Source: Pseudomonas nunensis (GTDB lineage: Bacteria > Pseudomonadota > Gammaproteobacteria > Pseudomonadales > Pseudomonadaceae). Taken from it: 64,000 nt of DNA. The notes beneath the pieces were generated by a model. The model saw nothing but the letters and a program-made list of their open reading frames with translations, was not told where the DNA came from and did not search any database. The stretch spans positions 2,358,501 to 2,422,500 of the forward strand of contig NZ_CP101125.1 of NCBI RefSeq assembly GCF_024296925.1, in the 5' to 3' direction. Below, piece by piece: positions 45,276 to 53,451 of this stretch; the first letter of the stretch is position 1; each line of letters begins with the position of its first letter. The position numbers were made by a program, and so were the translations under genes.

Positions 45276-45977
45276 ATGCCCAACATCCTCCTGGTCGAAG
45301 ACGACACCGCGCTCTCCGAACTGATCGCCAGCTACCTGGAACGCAATGGCTACTGCGTCAGCGTAATCAGCCGCGGCGATCATGTGCGCGAACGCGCGCG
45401 GGTCAATCCGCCGGACCTGGTGATCCTCGACCTGATGCTGCCGGGGCTCGATGGCCTGCAAGTCTGTCGCTTGCTCAGGGCCGATTCGGCCACGCTGCCG
45501 ATCCTGATGCTCACCGCCCGCGACGACAGCCACGACCAGGTGTTGGGCCTGGAAATGGGCGCCGATGACTACGTGACCAAACCCTGCGAGCCGCGCGTGC
45601 TGCTGGCTCGGGTGCGCACCTTGTTACGCCGCAGCAGCCTCGGCGAACCGCAGACCGCCAACGATCGCATCCTGATGGGCAACCTGTGCATCGACCTGTC
45701 CGAGCGCACCGTGACCTGGCGCGATCAATTGGTCGAACTGTCCAGCGGCGAATACAACCTGCTGGTGGTATTGGCCCGGCACGCCGGCGAAGTGCTGAGC
45801 CGCGACCAGATCCTGCAACGCCTGCGCGGCATCGAATTCAACGGCACCGACCGCTCGGTGGACGTGGCGATTTCCAAGCTGCGTCGCAAGTTTGACGACC
45901 ACGCCGGCGAGGCGCGCAAGATCAAGACTGTGTGGGGCAAGGGCTACCTGTTCAGCCGCTCCGAGTGGGAATGCTGA
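45276..45977 (+). CDS. OmpR-family response regulator, RstA-like
   Basis: A 233-residue two-component regulator. The receiver has the acidic pair in LLVEDD, phospho-acceptor Asp at about 52 (VILDLMLPGLDG), Thr in LMLTARDD and Lys at about 102 (YVTKPCEPRVL). The C-terminal winged HTH reads LSSGEYNLLVVLARHAGEVL to RSVDVAISKLRRKF. It resembles RstA. It is divergent from the RND pump genes, which it may control, and 4 bp from its cognate kinase gene. The start at MPNILLVEDD removes an N-terminal REP-encoded extension. Confidence 0.93.
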   Translation: MPNILLVEDDTALSELIASYLERNGYCVSVISRGDHVRERARVNPPDLVILDLMLPGLDGLQVCRLLRADSATLPILMLTARDDSHDQVLGLEMGADDYVTKPCEPRVLLARVRTLLRRSSLGEPQTANDRILMGNLCIDLSERTVTWRDQLVELSSGEYNLLVVLARHAGEVLSRDQILQRLRGIEFNGTDRSVDVAISKLRRKFDDHAGEARKIKTVWGKGYLFSRSEWEC

Positions 45978-45981
45978 GTCG

Positions 45982-47283
45982 ATGTTCAGAATCCTCTTTC
46001 GCCTGTACCTGGTGACGATCGTTTCCTACAGCGCGGCGATCTATCTGGTGCCGGACGTGGTGATCAAGCTGTTCCATGAACGCTTTGTCACCTACAACCT
46101 CGATTATTCCCGTGGCTTGCAAACCCTGATCGTCAAACAGTTTCACGCGGTGCCAGAGACGCAGTGGCCGGCGCTGGCGGCGGAAATGGACAAGGAATTC
46201 CAGCCCCTGCACATCGTGCTGGCGGGCAAGGATGACGCCGACTTCACCCTCGATGAGCGTGAACGTTTGCAGCGCGGCGAGAATGTCGTGCGTATCGGTG
46301 ACTGGGGCTGGCGCACCTTGGCGGTGGCGCCGCTGAACGAGCGGACAGTGGTGCAAATGGTGGTGCCGCCGGACCCGCTGGACGTCAATCTGTTGTACTG
46401 GAGCATTAACGTACTGATCGGCGCGACCATGCTCGCGTGCCTGTTGATATGGCTGCGCCCGCACTGGCGCGATCTCGAACGCCTGAAAGGCACTGCCGAA
46501 CGTTTCGGCAAAGGTCATTTGAGCGAGCGCACGCAGATCTCCCAAAAATCGAACATCGGCAGCCTGGCCAACGTGTTCGACACCATGGCCGGCGACATCG
46601 AGAACCTGCTCAACCAGCAGCGCGACTTGCTTAACGCCGTGTCCCACGAACTGCGCACGCCGCTGACTCGCCTGGATTTCGGCCTGGCCCTGGCGCTGTC
46701 CGATGACATGCCGACACCGAGCCGCGAACGCCTGCAAGGCTTGGTGGCGCATATTCGTGAGCTGGATGAATTGGTGCTGGAATTGCTGTCCTATAGCCGC
46801 CTGCAAAATCCGGCGCGCCTGCCGGAGCGGGTTGAAGTGTCGCTGGATGAGTTTATCGACAGTATTTTGGGCAGTGTCGATGAAGAACTGGAATCGCCCG
46901 ACATCGTGATTGATGTGCTGCTGCATGGTCAGCTCGAGCGTTTCACCCTTGATCCGCGTTTGACCGCGCGTGCGTTGCAGAACCTGCTGCGCAACGCGAT
47001 GCGCTATTGCGAAAAGCGCATTCAGATTGGCGTGCAGGTGTGCCCGAAGGGCTGTGAGATTTGGGTGGATGACGACGGGATCGGTATTCCGGAGGATGAG
47101 CGCGAGCGCATATTCGAGCCGTTTTATCGACTGGATCGGAGCCGGGATCGCGCCACGGGTGGCTTCGGCCTCGGGCTAGCCATCAGCCGCCGCGCCCTCG
47201 AAGCCCAAGGCGGAACGCTGACAGTGGAAGCGTCGCCGCTGGGTGGCGCGCGGTTCAGGTTGTGGTTGCCGACACCTGCCTGA
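45982..47283 (+). CDS. Sensor histidine kinase, RstB-like
   Basis: A 433-residue inner-membrane kinase. TM1 is at about residues 7-25, a short periplasmic domain at 26-137, TM2 at about 138-158, then HAMP. The DHp helix carries the phospho-His at about 222 (NAVSHELRTPLTRLDF). The ATPase has the N box QNLLRNAMRYC, G1 WVDDDGIGIPEDER and G2 GGFGLGLAISRR. The C-terminus ARFRLWLPTPA ends at 47283. The last 34 codons exist in three further divergent copies downstream, in a 292-bp tandem array. Confidence 0.93.
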   Translation: MFRILFRLYLVTIVSYSAAIYLVPDVVIKLFHERFVTYNLDYSRGLQTLIVKQFHAVPETQWPALAAEMDKEFQPLHIVLAGKDDADFTLDERERLQRGENVVRIGDWGWRTLAVAPLNERTVVQMVVPPDPLDVNLLYWSINVLIGATMLACLLIWLRPHWRDLERLKGTAERFGKGHLSERTQISQKSNIGSLANVFDTMAGDIENLLNQQRDLLNAVSHELRTPLTRLDFGLALALSDDMPTPSRERLQGLVAHIRELDELVLELLSYSRLQNPARLPERVEVSLDEFIDSILGSVDEELESPDIVIDVLLHGQLERFTLDPRLTARALQNLLRNAMRYCEKRIQIGVQVCPKGCEIWVDDDGIGIPEDERERIFEPFYRLDRSRDRATGGFGLGLAISRRALEAQGGTLTVEASPLGGARFRLWLPTPA

Positions 47284-47302
47284 CACAGCACGCTCATCGC
47301 TT

Positions 47303-47437
47303 CTGTAGCAGCTGGCGAAGCCTGCGTTCGGCTGCGCAGCAGTCGCCAAACCTGAGCACACGGTCTTCCTGAAGCACCGCGCCGCATGATTTTACGACTG
47401 CTTCGCAGCCGAACGCAGGCTTCGCCAGCTGCTACAG
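47303..47437. repeat. Palindrome copy 1
   Basis: 135-bp imperfect inverted repeat: GTAGCAGCTGGCGAAGCCTG and CGTTCGGCTGCGCAGCAGTC pair with their complements at the other end. The central variant reads CCTGAGCACACGG. Confidence 0.9.
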
Positions 47438-47472
47438 ATCGTGGGGTGTCAGGCGAGTATCGCCGTGTTGTG

Positions 47473-47575
47473 TATTAGCCGCCGTGCTCCGGAAGCGCAG
47501 GGCGGGACGCTGACGGTTGAGGCTTCGCCGTTGGGTGGCGCGCGGTTCAGGTTGTGGTTGCCGACACCTGCCTGA
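47473..47575 (+). pseudogene. Kinase 3'-end fragment, copy 1
   Basis: 34 codons homologous to the kinase end (ISRRAPEAQGGTLTVEASPL onward, TGA at 47573-47575). The first 20 codons differ from the intact gene at 11 synonymous codons and one replacement (Leu to Pro); the last 14 codons are identical to it. Confidence 0.85.
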
Positions 47576-47594
47576 CACAGCACGCTCATCGCTT

Positions 47595-47729
47595 CTGTAG
47601 CAGCTGGCGAAGCCTGCGTTCGGCTGCGCAGCAGTCGCCAAACCTGAGTTCACGGTCTTCCTGAAGCACCGCGCCGCATGATTTTACGACTGCTTCGCAG
47701 CCGAACGCAGGCTTCGCCAGCTGCTACAG
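47595..47729. repeat. Palindrome copy 2
   Basis: Same element as copy 1, with the central variant CCTGAGTTCACGG. Confidence 0.9.
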
Positions 47730-47764
47730 ATCGTGGGGTGTCAGGCGAGTATCGCCGTGTTGTG

Positions 47765-47867
47765 TATTAGCCGCCGTGCTCAGGAAGCGCGGGGCGGGAC
47801 GCTGACGGTTGAGGCTTCGCCGTTGGGCGGGGCGCGGTTTCGGTTGTGGTTGCCTACGCCGGGTTGA
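47765..47867 (+). pseudogene. Kinase 3'-end fragment, copy 2
   Basis: 34 codons with the same reading frame. It differs from copy 1 by Gln for Pro, Arg for Gln and Gly for the last Ala, plus synonymous changes in the last 14 codons. Confidence 0.85.
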
Positions 47868-47886
47868 AACAGCACGCTCATCGCTT

Positions 47887-48021
47887 TTGTAGCAGCTGGC
47901 GAAGCCTGCGTTCGGCTGCGCAGCAGTCGCCAAACCTGAGCACACGGTCTTCCTGAAGCACCGCGCCGCATGATTTTACGACTGCTTCGCAGCCGAACGC
48001 AGGCTTCGCCAGCTGCTACAG
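47887..48021. repeat. Palindrome copy 3
   Basis: Central variant CCTGAGCACACGG as in copy 1; the first base is T instead of C. Confidence 0.9.
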
Positions 48022-48056
48022 ATCGTGGGGTGTCAGGCGAGTATCGCCGTGTTGTG

Positions 48057-48159
48057 TATTAGCCGCCGTGCTCAGGAAGCGCGGGGCGGGACGCTGACGG
48101 TTGAGGCTTCGCCGTTGGGCGGGGCGCGGTTTCGGTTGTGGTTGCCTACGCCGGGTTGA
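48057..48159 (+). pseudogene. Kinase 3'-end fragment, copy 3
   Basis: Identical to copy 2 over the whole gene-derived segment, which points to a recent duplication. Confidence 0.85.
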
Positions 48160-48178
48160 AACAGCACGCTCATCGCTT

Positions 48179-48313
48179 CTGTAGCAGCTGGCGAAGCCTG
48201 CGTTCGGCTGCGCAGCAGTCGCCAAACCTGAGTTCACGGTCTTCCTGAAGCACCGCGCCGCATGATTTTACGACTGCTTCGCAGCCGAACGCAGGCTTCG
48301 CCAGCTGCTACAG
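48179..48313. repeat. Palindrome copy 4
   Basis: Central variant CCTGAGTTCACGG as in copy 2. It ends 11 bp before the pncA stop codon. Confidence 0.9.
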
Positions 48314-48324
48314 ATCGTGGGGTG

Positions 48325-48966
48325 TCAGGCGAGTATCGCCGGGGATTGAATCAATCCAACCCCAGCCACCTGCATCCGCTCAATCGCCGCCGCCAGCGAG
48401 CCATCCAGATCAATCGCCCGGCAGGCATCCAGCACCACAAACGCATTGAACCCCGCCGCACGCGCATCCAGCGCAGAAAACATCACGCAGAAATCCAGCG
48501 CCAGGCCGACCAGGTAAACCGTGTCGATGCCGCGCTCCTTCAAATAGCCGGCCAACCCCGTGGTGGTGGTTCGATCCGCCTCCAGAAACGCCGAATAACT
48601 GTCGATATCCGGATTGCAGCCCTTGCGGATGATCAGTTGCGCATGGGACAAATCCAGCTCCGTATGCAATTCGGCACCGTGGGTGCCGCGCACACAATGC
48701 TCCGGCCACAGCGTCTGCGCGCCGTAGGGCAGTTGAATCACGTCGTAGGGTTTGCGATTCGGGTGGCTGGAGGCAAACGAGGCGTGCCCCGCCGGGTGCC
48801 AGTCCTGGGCAATGACCACTTGATTGAACTGGCCTCCGAGGCGATTGATCAAGGGTACGATCACGTCGCCTTCGGGGACCGCCAGTTGGCCGCCGGGGAT
48901 GAAGTCGTTCTGCACGTCGATCACCAGCAGGGCCGTGCGGGAAGGGTGAAGCGATGGATGTGACAT
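48325..48966 (-). CDS. pncA: Nicotinamidase
   Basis: A 213-residue cytoplasmic amidohydrolase converting nicotinamide to nicotinate for NAD salvage. The catalytic triad is visible: Asp in LLVIDVQNDF (about 17), Lys in IIRKGCNPDIDSYSAF and Cys in VGLALDFCVMFSA. The metal-site motif DWHPAGHASFASSHP is present. The size is normal. The last codons (PAILA-stop) are part of the tandemly repeated segment beyond the gene. It converges on the sensor kinase gene. Confidence 0.95.
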   Translation of the reverse strand: MSHPSLHPSRTALLVIDVQNDFIPGGQLAVPEGDVIVPLINRLGGQFNQVVIAQDWHPAGHASFASSHPNRKPYDVIQLPYGAQTLWPEHCVRGTHGAELHTELDLSHAQLIIRKGCNPDIDSYSAFLEADRTTTTGLAGYLKERGIDTVYLVGLALDFCVMFSALDARAAGFNAFVVLDACRAIDLDGSLAAAIERMQVAGVGLIQSPAILA

Positions 48967-49016
48967 GGTTGGGTTCCTCCTTGGAAGTCAGGTGCCAAGC
49001 ATAGTGAGGATTCCCG

Positions 49017-49793
49017 TCATGCGCTAAGCCGACCTCTCAAAACCCTCGCCATGTCCTCAAGATCCGCCACAGAGCTGTGCCCGATCAGCATCCATGCATG
49101 TTCCGTATCCGCCCAGTACACAACGTTCATCTCGTGCCGGCGCTCATGGGCAAACGGCCGGCTGCCTTTGTTGGAGCGGGTGACGCACAGCGCCATTGGG
49201 CCGTGGGTCGGGTCGAGGTAGGTGATCTGGGCGATGGGCACGCCGTCGTATTCGAGAATTTGCGCGCGCTTGAGCTCCAGGCGCGGCAAGGTCAGTTTTG
49301 CCGGCGCGAGGTTCAGGCCCAAACGGCTGTCGATGGTGCGCAGTTGCGCGCGCTGTGTGGACTCGTCGCTGGGCAAGTGTTCAAGGGTTTGCGGCACGTA
49401 GAGCGACATATAGTCGGCCACCAACCCACGCCAGTTGCTTTTCTGCTGGCTCATCTGCCAGCCGAGGAACAACCGGTCCGCCACCACACTGCTGACTACC
49501 AGACCGGCCGCCGCCGCCAGAAACCAGCGTCGGTTCAAGGCCGGACGAGCAGGGCTGGGCAAAGTGTCGAGCATCGCTTGCAAGCGATCCAGCGGCGCTT
49601 GCTGGCCCAATTCGTCGTAGGCCGCTTTGAACGGCAGGTTGCTGCGAGCCAGCCATTGCAGTCGCAGGTTGAGCGCCGGGTCATCGTTGATGGCGGCGTC
49701 AATGAGGGTGCGCTGCTCGGCGTCGAGCTGGTCGTCGAGGTAGGCCACCAACTGTTCATCCGACGGTATTGTCGGTCGTGAGTGGTCGTTCAT
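49017..49793 (-). CDS. Anti-sigma factor, membrane-anchored
   Basis: A 258-residue protein. The N-terminal zinc-less anti-sigma-type domain starts SDEQLVAYLDDQLDAEQRTL. One TM segment is at about residues 89-107 (RRWFLAAAAGLVVSSVVADR). A periplasmic domain follows (RLELKRAQILEYDGVPIAQI). It overlaps the ECF sigma gene by 4 bp (ATGA), a typical translational coupling for a sigma/anti-sigma pair. The signal that releases sigma is unknown. Confidence 0.88.
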   Translation of the reverse strand: MNDHSRPTIPSDEQLVAYLDDQLDAEQRTLIDAAINDDPALNLRLQWLARSNLPFKAAYDELGQQAPLDRLQAMLDTLPSPARPALNRRWFLAAAAGLVVSSVVADRLFLGWQMSQQKSNWRGLVADYMSLYVPQTLEHLPSDESTQRAQLRTIDSRLGLNLAPAKLTLPRLELKRAQILEYDGVPIAQITYLDPTHGPMALCVTRSNKGSRPFAHERRHEMNVVYWADTEHAWMLIGHSSVADLEDMARVLRGRLSA

Positions 49794-50329
49794 CGACGCT
49801 CTCCCGTGGTTGGGTTCGGTACAGCATGCAGGGGCGGGTACTCCGCGAGCTTCAGGCGCGCGGTGGCCAGTCGGCTCATGACCGTGCCGATGGGCACCTG
49901 CAGCACATCGGCCACTTCGCGGTAGGACAAGCCTTCGACGTAGGCCAGGTACACCGTTTCACGCTGGGTTTCGGGCAGCGCATCGACCCGCCGGATCACC
50001 TGCGCGGCCAGCACATGGGTTTGCGCCGCGTGTTCACCGTCGAATGACAGCGCCTCGTCGGCGTTCACCAGGCCCTGGCCCAGACGCACGCGCCGGGCTC
50101 GCACTTCATTCAGCCAGATCGAGTGCAAGATACTCAGCAGCCAGCGGTCCATGCGGGTGCCGGGCTCGTATTGCCCGGCCCGTTCCAGCGCTCGCACGCA
50201 AGTGGCCTGCACCAAATCCTCGGCCACATGCCGTTGCCGGGACAGCAGCAAGCCGTAGCGCCATAACCGCGCCAGATGCTGGCCCAACTCTGCTCGTATT
50301 GCCTGATCGCTGGCGATAGCGACCTCCAT
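49790..50329 (-). CDS. ECF-type RNA polymerase sigma factor
   Basis: A 179-residue sigma factor with regions 2 and 4 only. Region 2 reads LLLSRQRHVAEDLVQATCVR to DRWLLSILHSIWLNEVRARR, and region 4 reads LPETQRETVYLAYVEGLSYR followed by EVADVLQVPIGTVMSRLATA. It overlaps the anti-sigma gene. It begins 12 bp after the TPR gene, so the three are probably one operon. No obvious ribosome site precedes the ATG, and the start may be set by coupling. Confidence 0.92.
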   Translation of the reverse strand: MEVAIASDQAIRAELGQHLARLWRYGLLLSRQRHVAEDLVQATCVRALERAGQYEPGTRMDRWLLSILHSIWLNEVRARRVRLGQGLVNADEALSFDGEHAAQTHVLAAQVIRRVDALPETQRETVYLAYVEGLSYREVADVLQVPIGTVMSRLATARLKLAEYPPLHAVPNPTTGERR

Positions 50330-50341
50330 CCATTCGGTGTG

Positions 50342-50872
50342 TCAGGTTTTCGATGAATCGTCGATGGCTTCGGCCAGGTCCTGGTATTCCTCACAGGTGC
50401 TGCCGCAGATCGATTTGATGTGCTGCAACTGTTCCTGGGCCAGATCCAGCCGACCTTTGATCACATACGCCTCGCCGAGGTATTCGCGCACTTGCGCATA
50501 CTGCGGGTCGAGTTTGACCGATTGCAGGTAATAGCCGATGCCTTCGTCGGTGCGGCCTAGTTTACGCGTGGCGTAGCCGCGATAGTTGAGTGCTTTGGCG
50601 GTGTTTGGATCTTTCAGCGTATCAAGCAGGGCCAGCGCTTCTTCGTAACGACCGTCCTTGGCCAGTCGATAAGCGTAGTCAGTGCGGTCGGCGTCCGGTA
50701 CCAGGCTGCTGGTTTGCAGTACGCATTTATTCGACTTGCTGTCGAACACCTGGCCTTTGGGGCAATTGGGTTTGGCTGGCGCGTCGTCGTCACCATTGGC
50801 AAACGCCAGCGTGCTCGATAACGCCGCGACCAGCAGCAGCGGGGCGGTGAACACAGCGAAACGGATTTGCAT
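50342..50872 (-). CDS. Secreted TPR-repeat protein
   Basis: A 176-residue protein with a signal peptide (MQIRFAVFTAPLLLVAALSS, cleavage near AFA-NG). A cysteine pair motif follows (PNCPKGQVFDSKSNKCVLQ). About three TPR repeats then occupy residues 65-160 (YEEALALLDTLKDPNTAKAL, DEGIGYYLQSVKLDPQYAQV, GRLDLAQEQLQHIK). A C-terminal pair CGSTCEEY follows. The ATG at 50872 has GGAG upstream and places the signal peptide first. Its place just before the ECF gene suggests a role in the same stress system. Confidence 0.85.
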   Translation of the reverse strand: MQIRFAVFTAPLLLVAALSSTLAFANGDDDAPAKPNCPKGQVFDSKSNKCVLQTSSLVPDADRTDYAYRLAKDGRYEEALALLDTLKDPNTAKALNYRGYATRKLGRTDEGIGYYLQSVKLDPQYAQVREYLGEAYVIKGRLDLAQEQLQHIKSICGSTCEEYQDLAEAIDDSSKT

Positions 50873-50951
50873 TTGCGAAACTCCATTCACAGGGAAAGCA
50901 GAATTCAAGGGCAGGTATCCATAGAACACCTCGCCCCGGTGTTTTATTCGT

Positions 50952-51512
50952 TCAGTTCGTATCGCGCCCCGGCAACATCCTGCGCAAAGTGCCGTCGCGC
51001 ATTCCGTAATGATGAACCAGCGCCATCACTGCATGCAGCCCGGCCAATAGGATGATGGCCCAGGCCACGTTTTCATGCAGGCCGCCGAATACCGACTTCA
51101 TGCTTTTATCAAAAGTCATCAAGGTTGGGACATCGAAAAGACCGAAGAAGTTGAACGGTTCGGCCTGGGCCCAGCGAAACAGAAAACCCAGCACGATCTG
51201 GCTCAACAGCAGCAGATACAACGCCAGATGCGCGGTTTTCGCCGCAATGTTCATCACGCCTCGATTGGCCGGCGGCAAACGACGACCGCTGGACATACGC
51301 CAGAGCAGCCGGCCGATGACAATCACCGCGAGCAAGATGCCGCAGGAGATGTGCACCGACTGCAAACCCTTGCGCAGCGGCGTGCCTTTGGCCAGTTGTT
51401 CCCAGATTTGTGCGCTGGCAAACATGAAAATCACCAGTGCGGCAGTCAGCCAATGCAGGCTCATGGTCAGGCGGTCATAACGTGTCGGCGAATCGGTGTT
51501 CAGGCGGTTCAT
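50952..51512 (-). CDS. Cytochrome b561
   Basis: A 186-residue diheme membrane cytochrome with four TM helices. The ligand histidines are in MSLHWLTAALVIFMF, LQSVHISCGILLAVIVIGRL, LHENVAWAIILLAGLHAVMA and VHHYG. YceI-associated proteins of this family may pass electrons from quinol, for example to superoxide. GAGGATTACCC precedes the ATG. The gene runs in the same direction as the TPR/ECF/anti-sigma genes with an 80-bp gap, so joint expression is possible. Confidence 0.9.
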   Translation of the reverse strand: MNRLNTDSPTRYDRLTMSLHWLTAALVIFMFASAQIWEQLAKGTPLRKGLQSVHISCGILLAVIVIGRLLWRMSSGRRLPPANRGVMNIAAKTAHLALYLLLLSQIVLGFLFRWAQAEPFNFFGLFDVPTLMTFDKSMKSVFGGLHENVAWAIILLAGLHAVMALVHHYGMRDGTLRRMLPGRDTN

Positions 51513-51647
51513 GGGTAATCCTCATGGGCGGTGGCAAGTGAACACCGCTGTATGAACAATTATTCATTTCTTTCTTGAGATCTTTGCAGGGGAAGTTCAG
51601 GTCCATTCGCTATGCTCGCAGCATCGCTGTCAATCGGGAGAACTGCC

Positions 51648-52421
51648 ATGCGAGAACACATTCACCATGCTGCCGCCGATGGCTACAAAACCGGGGCCGA
51701 CACTTACGTGCGCGGTCGCCCGGACTATCCTCCGCAAGTGGCCGACTGGCTGACCGGCACCTTGGGTTTGAACGACGATAAAACCGTAATCGACCTCGGC
51801 GCCGGCACCGGCAAGTTCACTGGACGCTTGGTGGCTACCGGAGCGCAGGTGATTGCCGTCGAGCCGGTGCCGGAAATGCTCGACAAGTTGGCTGCTGCGT
51901 ATCCCGACGTGCTGGCGGTCAGCGGCACCGCCACCGATTTGCCCCTGCCGAATGCTTCGGTGGACGTGGTGATTTGCGCCCAGGCCTTTCACTGGTTCGC
52001 CAGCCCCGAGGCTCTCACTGAAATCGCCAGAGTGCTCAAGCCGGGCGGCAAGTTGGGCCTGGTGTGGAACCTGCGCGATACCCGGGTGAGTTGGGTGCCG
52101 AAACTGGATGCGATCGTCAATGCGCTTGAAGGCGATACCCCGCGCTACTACACCGGGGCCTGGCGCCTGGCGTTTCCGCATAAGGCGTTCGGACCGTTGC
52201 AGGCGCAGCATTTCGGGCATGGGCATACAGGCTCGCCGGAGGATGTGATTTTCAATCGGGTGCGGTCGACGAGTTTTATTGCGGCGCTGCCCCAGGCGCA
52301 GCGGGACAAGGTGGATGCGCAGATTAAAGCCTTGATTGAAAGTGAGCCGGAGTTGCGGGGTAAGGAGGTGATAACTGTGCCTTATGTGACGGCGGCGTTT
52401 GTGGCGGTGAAAGGAGGTTAG
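51648..52421 (+). CDS. Class I SAM-dependent methyltransferase
   Basis: A 257-residue cytoplasmic methyltransferase. Motif I is VIDLGAGTGKFTGRL, with VIAVEPVPEMLDKL (motif II) and DVVICAQAFHWF (post-II). LKPGGKLGLVWNLRD forms the usual post-motif III strand. The N-terminus HHAAADGYKTGADTYVRGRP is like the UbiE/Trm112-type small-molecule methyltransferases, but the substrate cannot be read. It starts after GGGAGAACTGCC. It is divergent from cytochrome b561. Confidence 0.9.
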   Translation: MREHIHHAAADGYKTGADTYVRGRPDYPPQVADWLTGTLGLNDDKTVIDLGAGTGKFTGRLVATGAQVIAVEPVPEMLDKLAAAYPDVLAVSGTATDLPLPNASVDVVICAQAFHWFASPEALTEIARVLKPGGKLGLVWNLRDTRVSWVPKLDAIVNALEGDTPRYYTGAWRLAFPHKAFGPLQAQHFGHGHTGSPEDVIFNRVRSTSFIAALPQAQRDKVDAQIKALIESEPELRGKEVITVPYVTAAFVAVKGG

Positions 52422-52440
52422 ATGTGGGTTGTTGCGGATA

Positions 52441-52505
52441 TTCGCGAGCAGGCTCGCTCCCACAGGGGAGTGCATTTCAAATGTGGGAGCGAGCCTGCTC
52501 GCGAA
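52441..52505. repeat. REPIN, short spacer
   Basis: Two inverted REPs of the GTGGGAGCGAGCCTGCTC type separated by about 15 bp, just after the methyltransferase stop. Confidence 0.88.
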
Positions 52506-52632
52506 GGGGCCTGCCTAGACACCAAAGAACCAACAGCCAGTCCCGCATTTGGCCGAACCACTGCCTTACTCCCACCCGCGATGCCTTGTTATAGTTCGGG
52601 CCTCATTTTCTGCCCGGTCAAGGATCTCTGCC

Positions 52633-53445
52633 ATGTCTCAGTACACCGCGTTCACCGTCGAACTCGCCGACAAAATCGCTCATGTGCAGATCAACCGTCC
52701 GGAAAAGATCAACTCGATGAACGCCGCGTTCTGGAGCGAGATCATCGAGATTTTCCAATGGGTCGACGACACCGACGAGGTGCGGGTGGTGGTCCTGAGC
52801 GGCGCCGGCAAGCACTTTTCTTCCGGTATCGACCTGATGATGCTCGCTGGCGTGGCCAATGAACTGGGCAAGGACGTCGGCCGCAATGCGCGCCTGCTGC
52901 GCCGCAAGATTCTCGCCCTGCAAGCCTCGTTCAATGCCGTCGATAATTGCCGCAAACCGGTGCTCGCGGCGATCCAGGGTTATTGCCTGGGCGGCGCCAT
53001 CGACCTGATCGCCGCCTGCGACATGCGCTACGCCGCTGAAGACGCGCAATTCTCGATCAAGGAAATCGACATCGGCATGGCCGCCGACGTCGGCACGTTG
53101 CAACGCTTGCCGCGGATCATCGGTGACGGCATGCTGCGTGAACTGGCTTACACTGGTCGCAACTTCGGGGCCGAGGAAGCGCGTGGCATGGGACTGGTCA
53201 ATCGCGTCTACAGTGACCGCGACAGCCTGCTCGATGGCGTGATGGGCATTGCCCGCGAGATCGCCGGCAAGTCGCCGATTGCGATTACCGGCACCAAAGA
53301 GATGATCAGCTACATGCGCGACCATCGCATCGACGACGGCCTCGAATACGTCGCCACCTGGAACGCCGCCATGCTGCAATCCACCGATTTGCGCGTGGCC
53401 ATGGCCGCCCATATGAGCAAACAGAAACCCGAATTTCTGGACTGA
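52633..53445 (+). CDS. Crotonase-fold enoyl-CoA hydratase/isomerase, dienoyl-CoA isomerase-like
   Basis: A 270-residue crotonase. The oxyanion-hole motif is SGAGKHFSSGIDLMML and IQGYCLGGAIDLIAACDMRY. The EIDIGMAADVGTLQRLP segment is the hallmark of Ech1-type delta3,5-delta2,4-dienoyl-CoA isomerases, which isomerise unsaturated fatty-acyl-CoAs in beta-oxidation. The start at MSQYTAFTVE is preferred over an upstream in-frame start. It is followed 6 bp later by nudC, so the two are cotranscribed. Confidence 0.88.
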   Translation: MSQYTAFTVELADKIAHVQINRPEKINSMNAAFWSEIIEIFQWVDDTDEVRVVVLSGAGKHFSSGIDLMMLAGVANELGKDVGRNARLLRRKILALQASFNAVDNCRKPVLAAIQGYCLGGAIDLIAACDMRYAAEDAQFSIKEIDIGMAADVGTLQRLPRIIGDGMLRELAYTGRNFGAEEARGMGLVNRVYSDRDSLLDGVMGIAREIAGKSPIAITGTKEMISYMRDHRIDDGLEYVATWNAAMLQSTDLRVAMAAHMSKQKPEFLD

Positions 53446-53451
53446 TTAACC

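Larger units (their letters stand above)
47284..48324. repeat. 292-bp tandem amplification between the kinase gene and pncA
   Basis: Four copies of a 135-bp imperfect palindrome (GTAGCAGCTGGCGAAGCC arms) are spaced exactly 292 bp apart (47303, 47595, 47887, 48179). Between them lie three copies of the kinase 3' end and of the last codons of pncA. Each unit therefore spans the whole convergent intergenic region plus both gene ends. Copies 2 and 3 are identical over the gene-derived part. No independent gene is supported here. It is not a CRISPR array: units are far too long and there are no unique spacers. Confidence 0.93.

Noticed and set aside
47284..48324. CRISPR array or satellite gene
   Set aside because: Units of 292 bp are near-identical throughout, with no unique spacers and no cas genes. 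The short minus-strand frames in it are repeat by-products.
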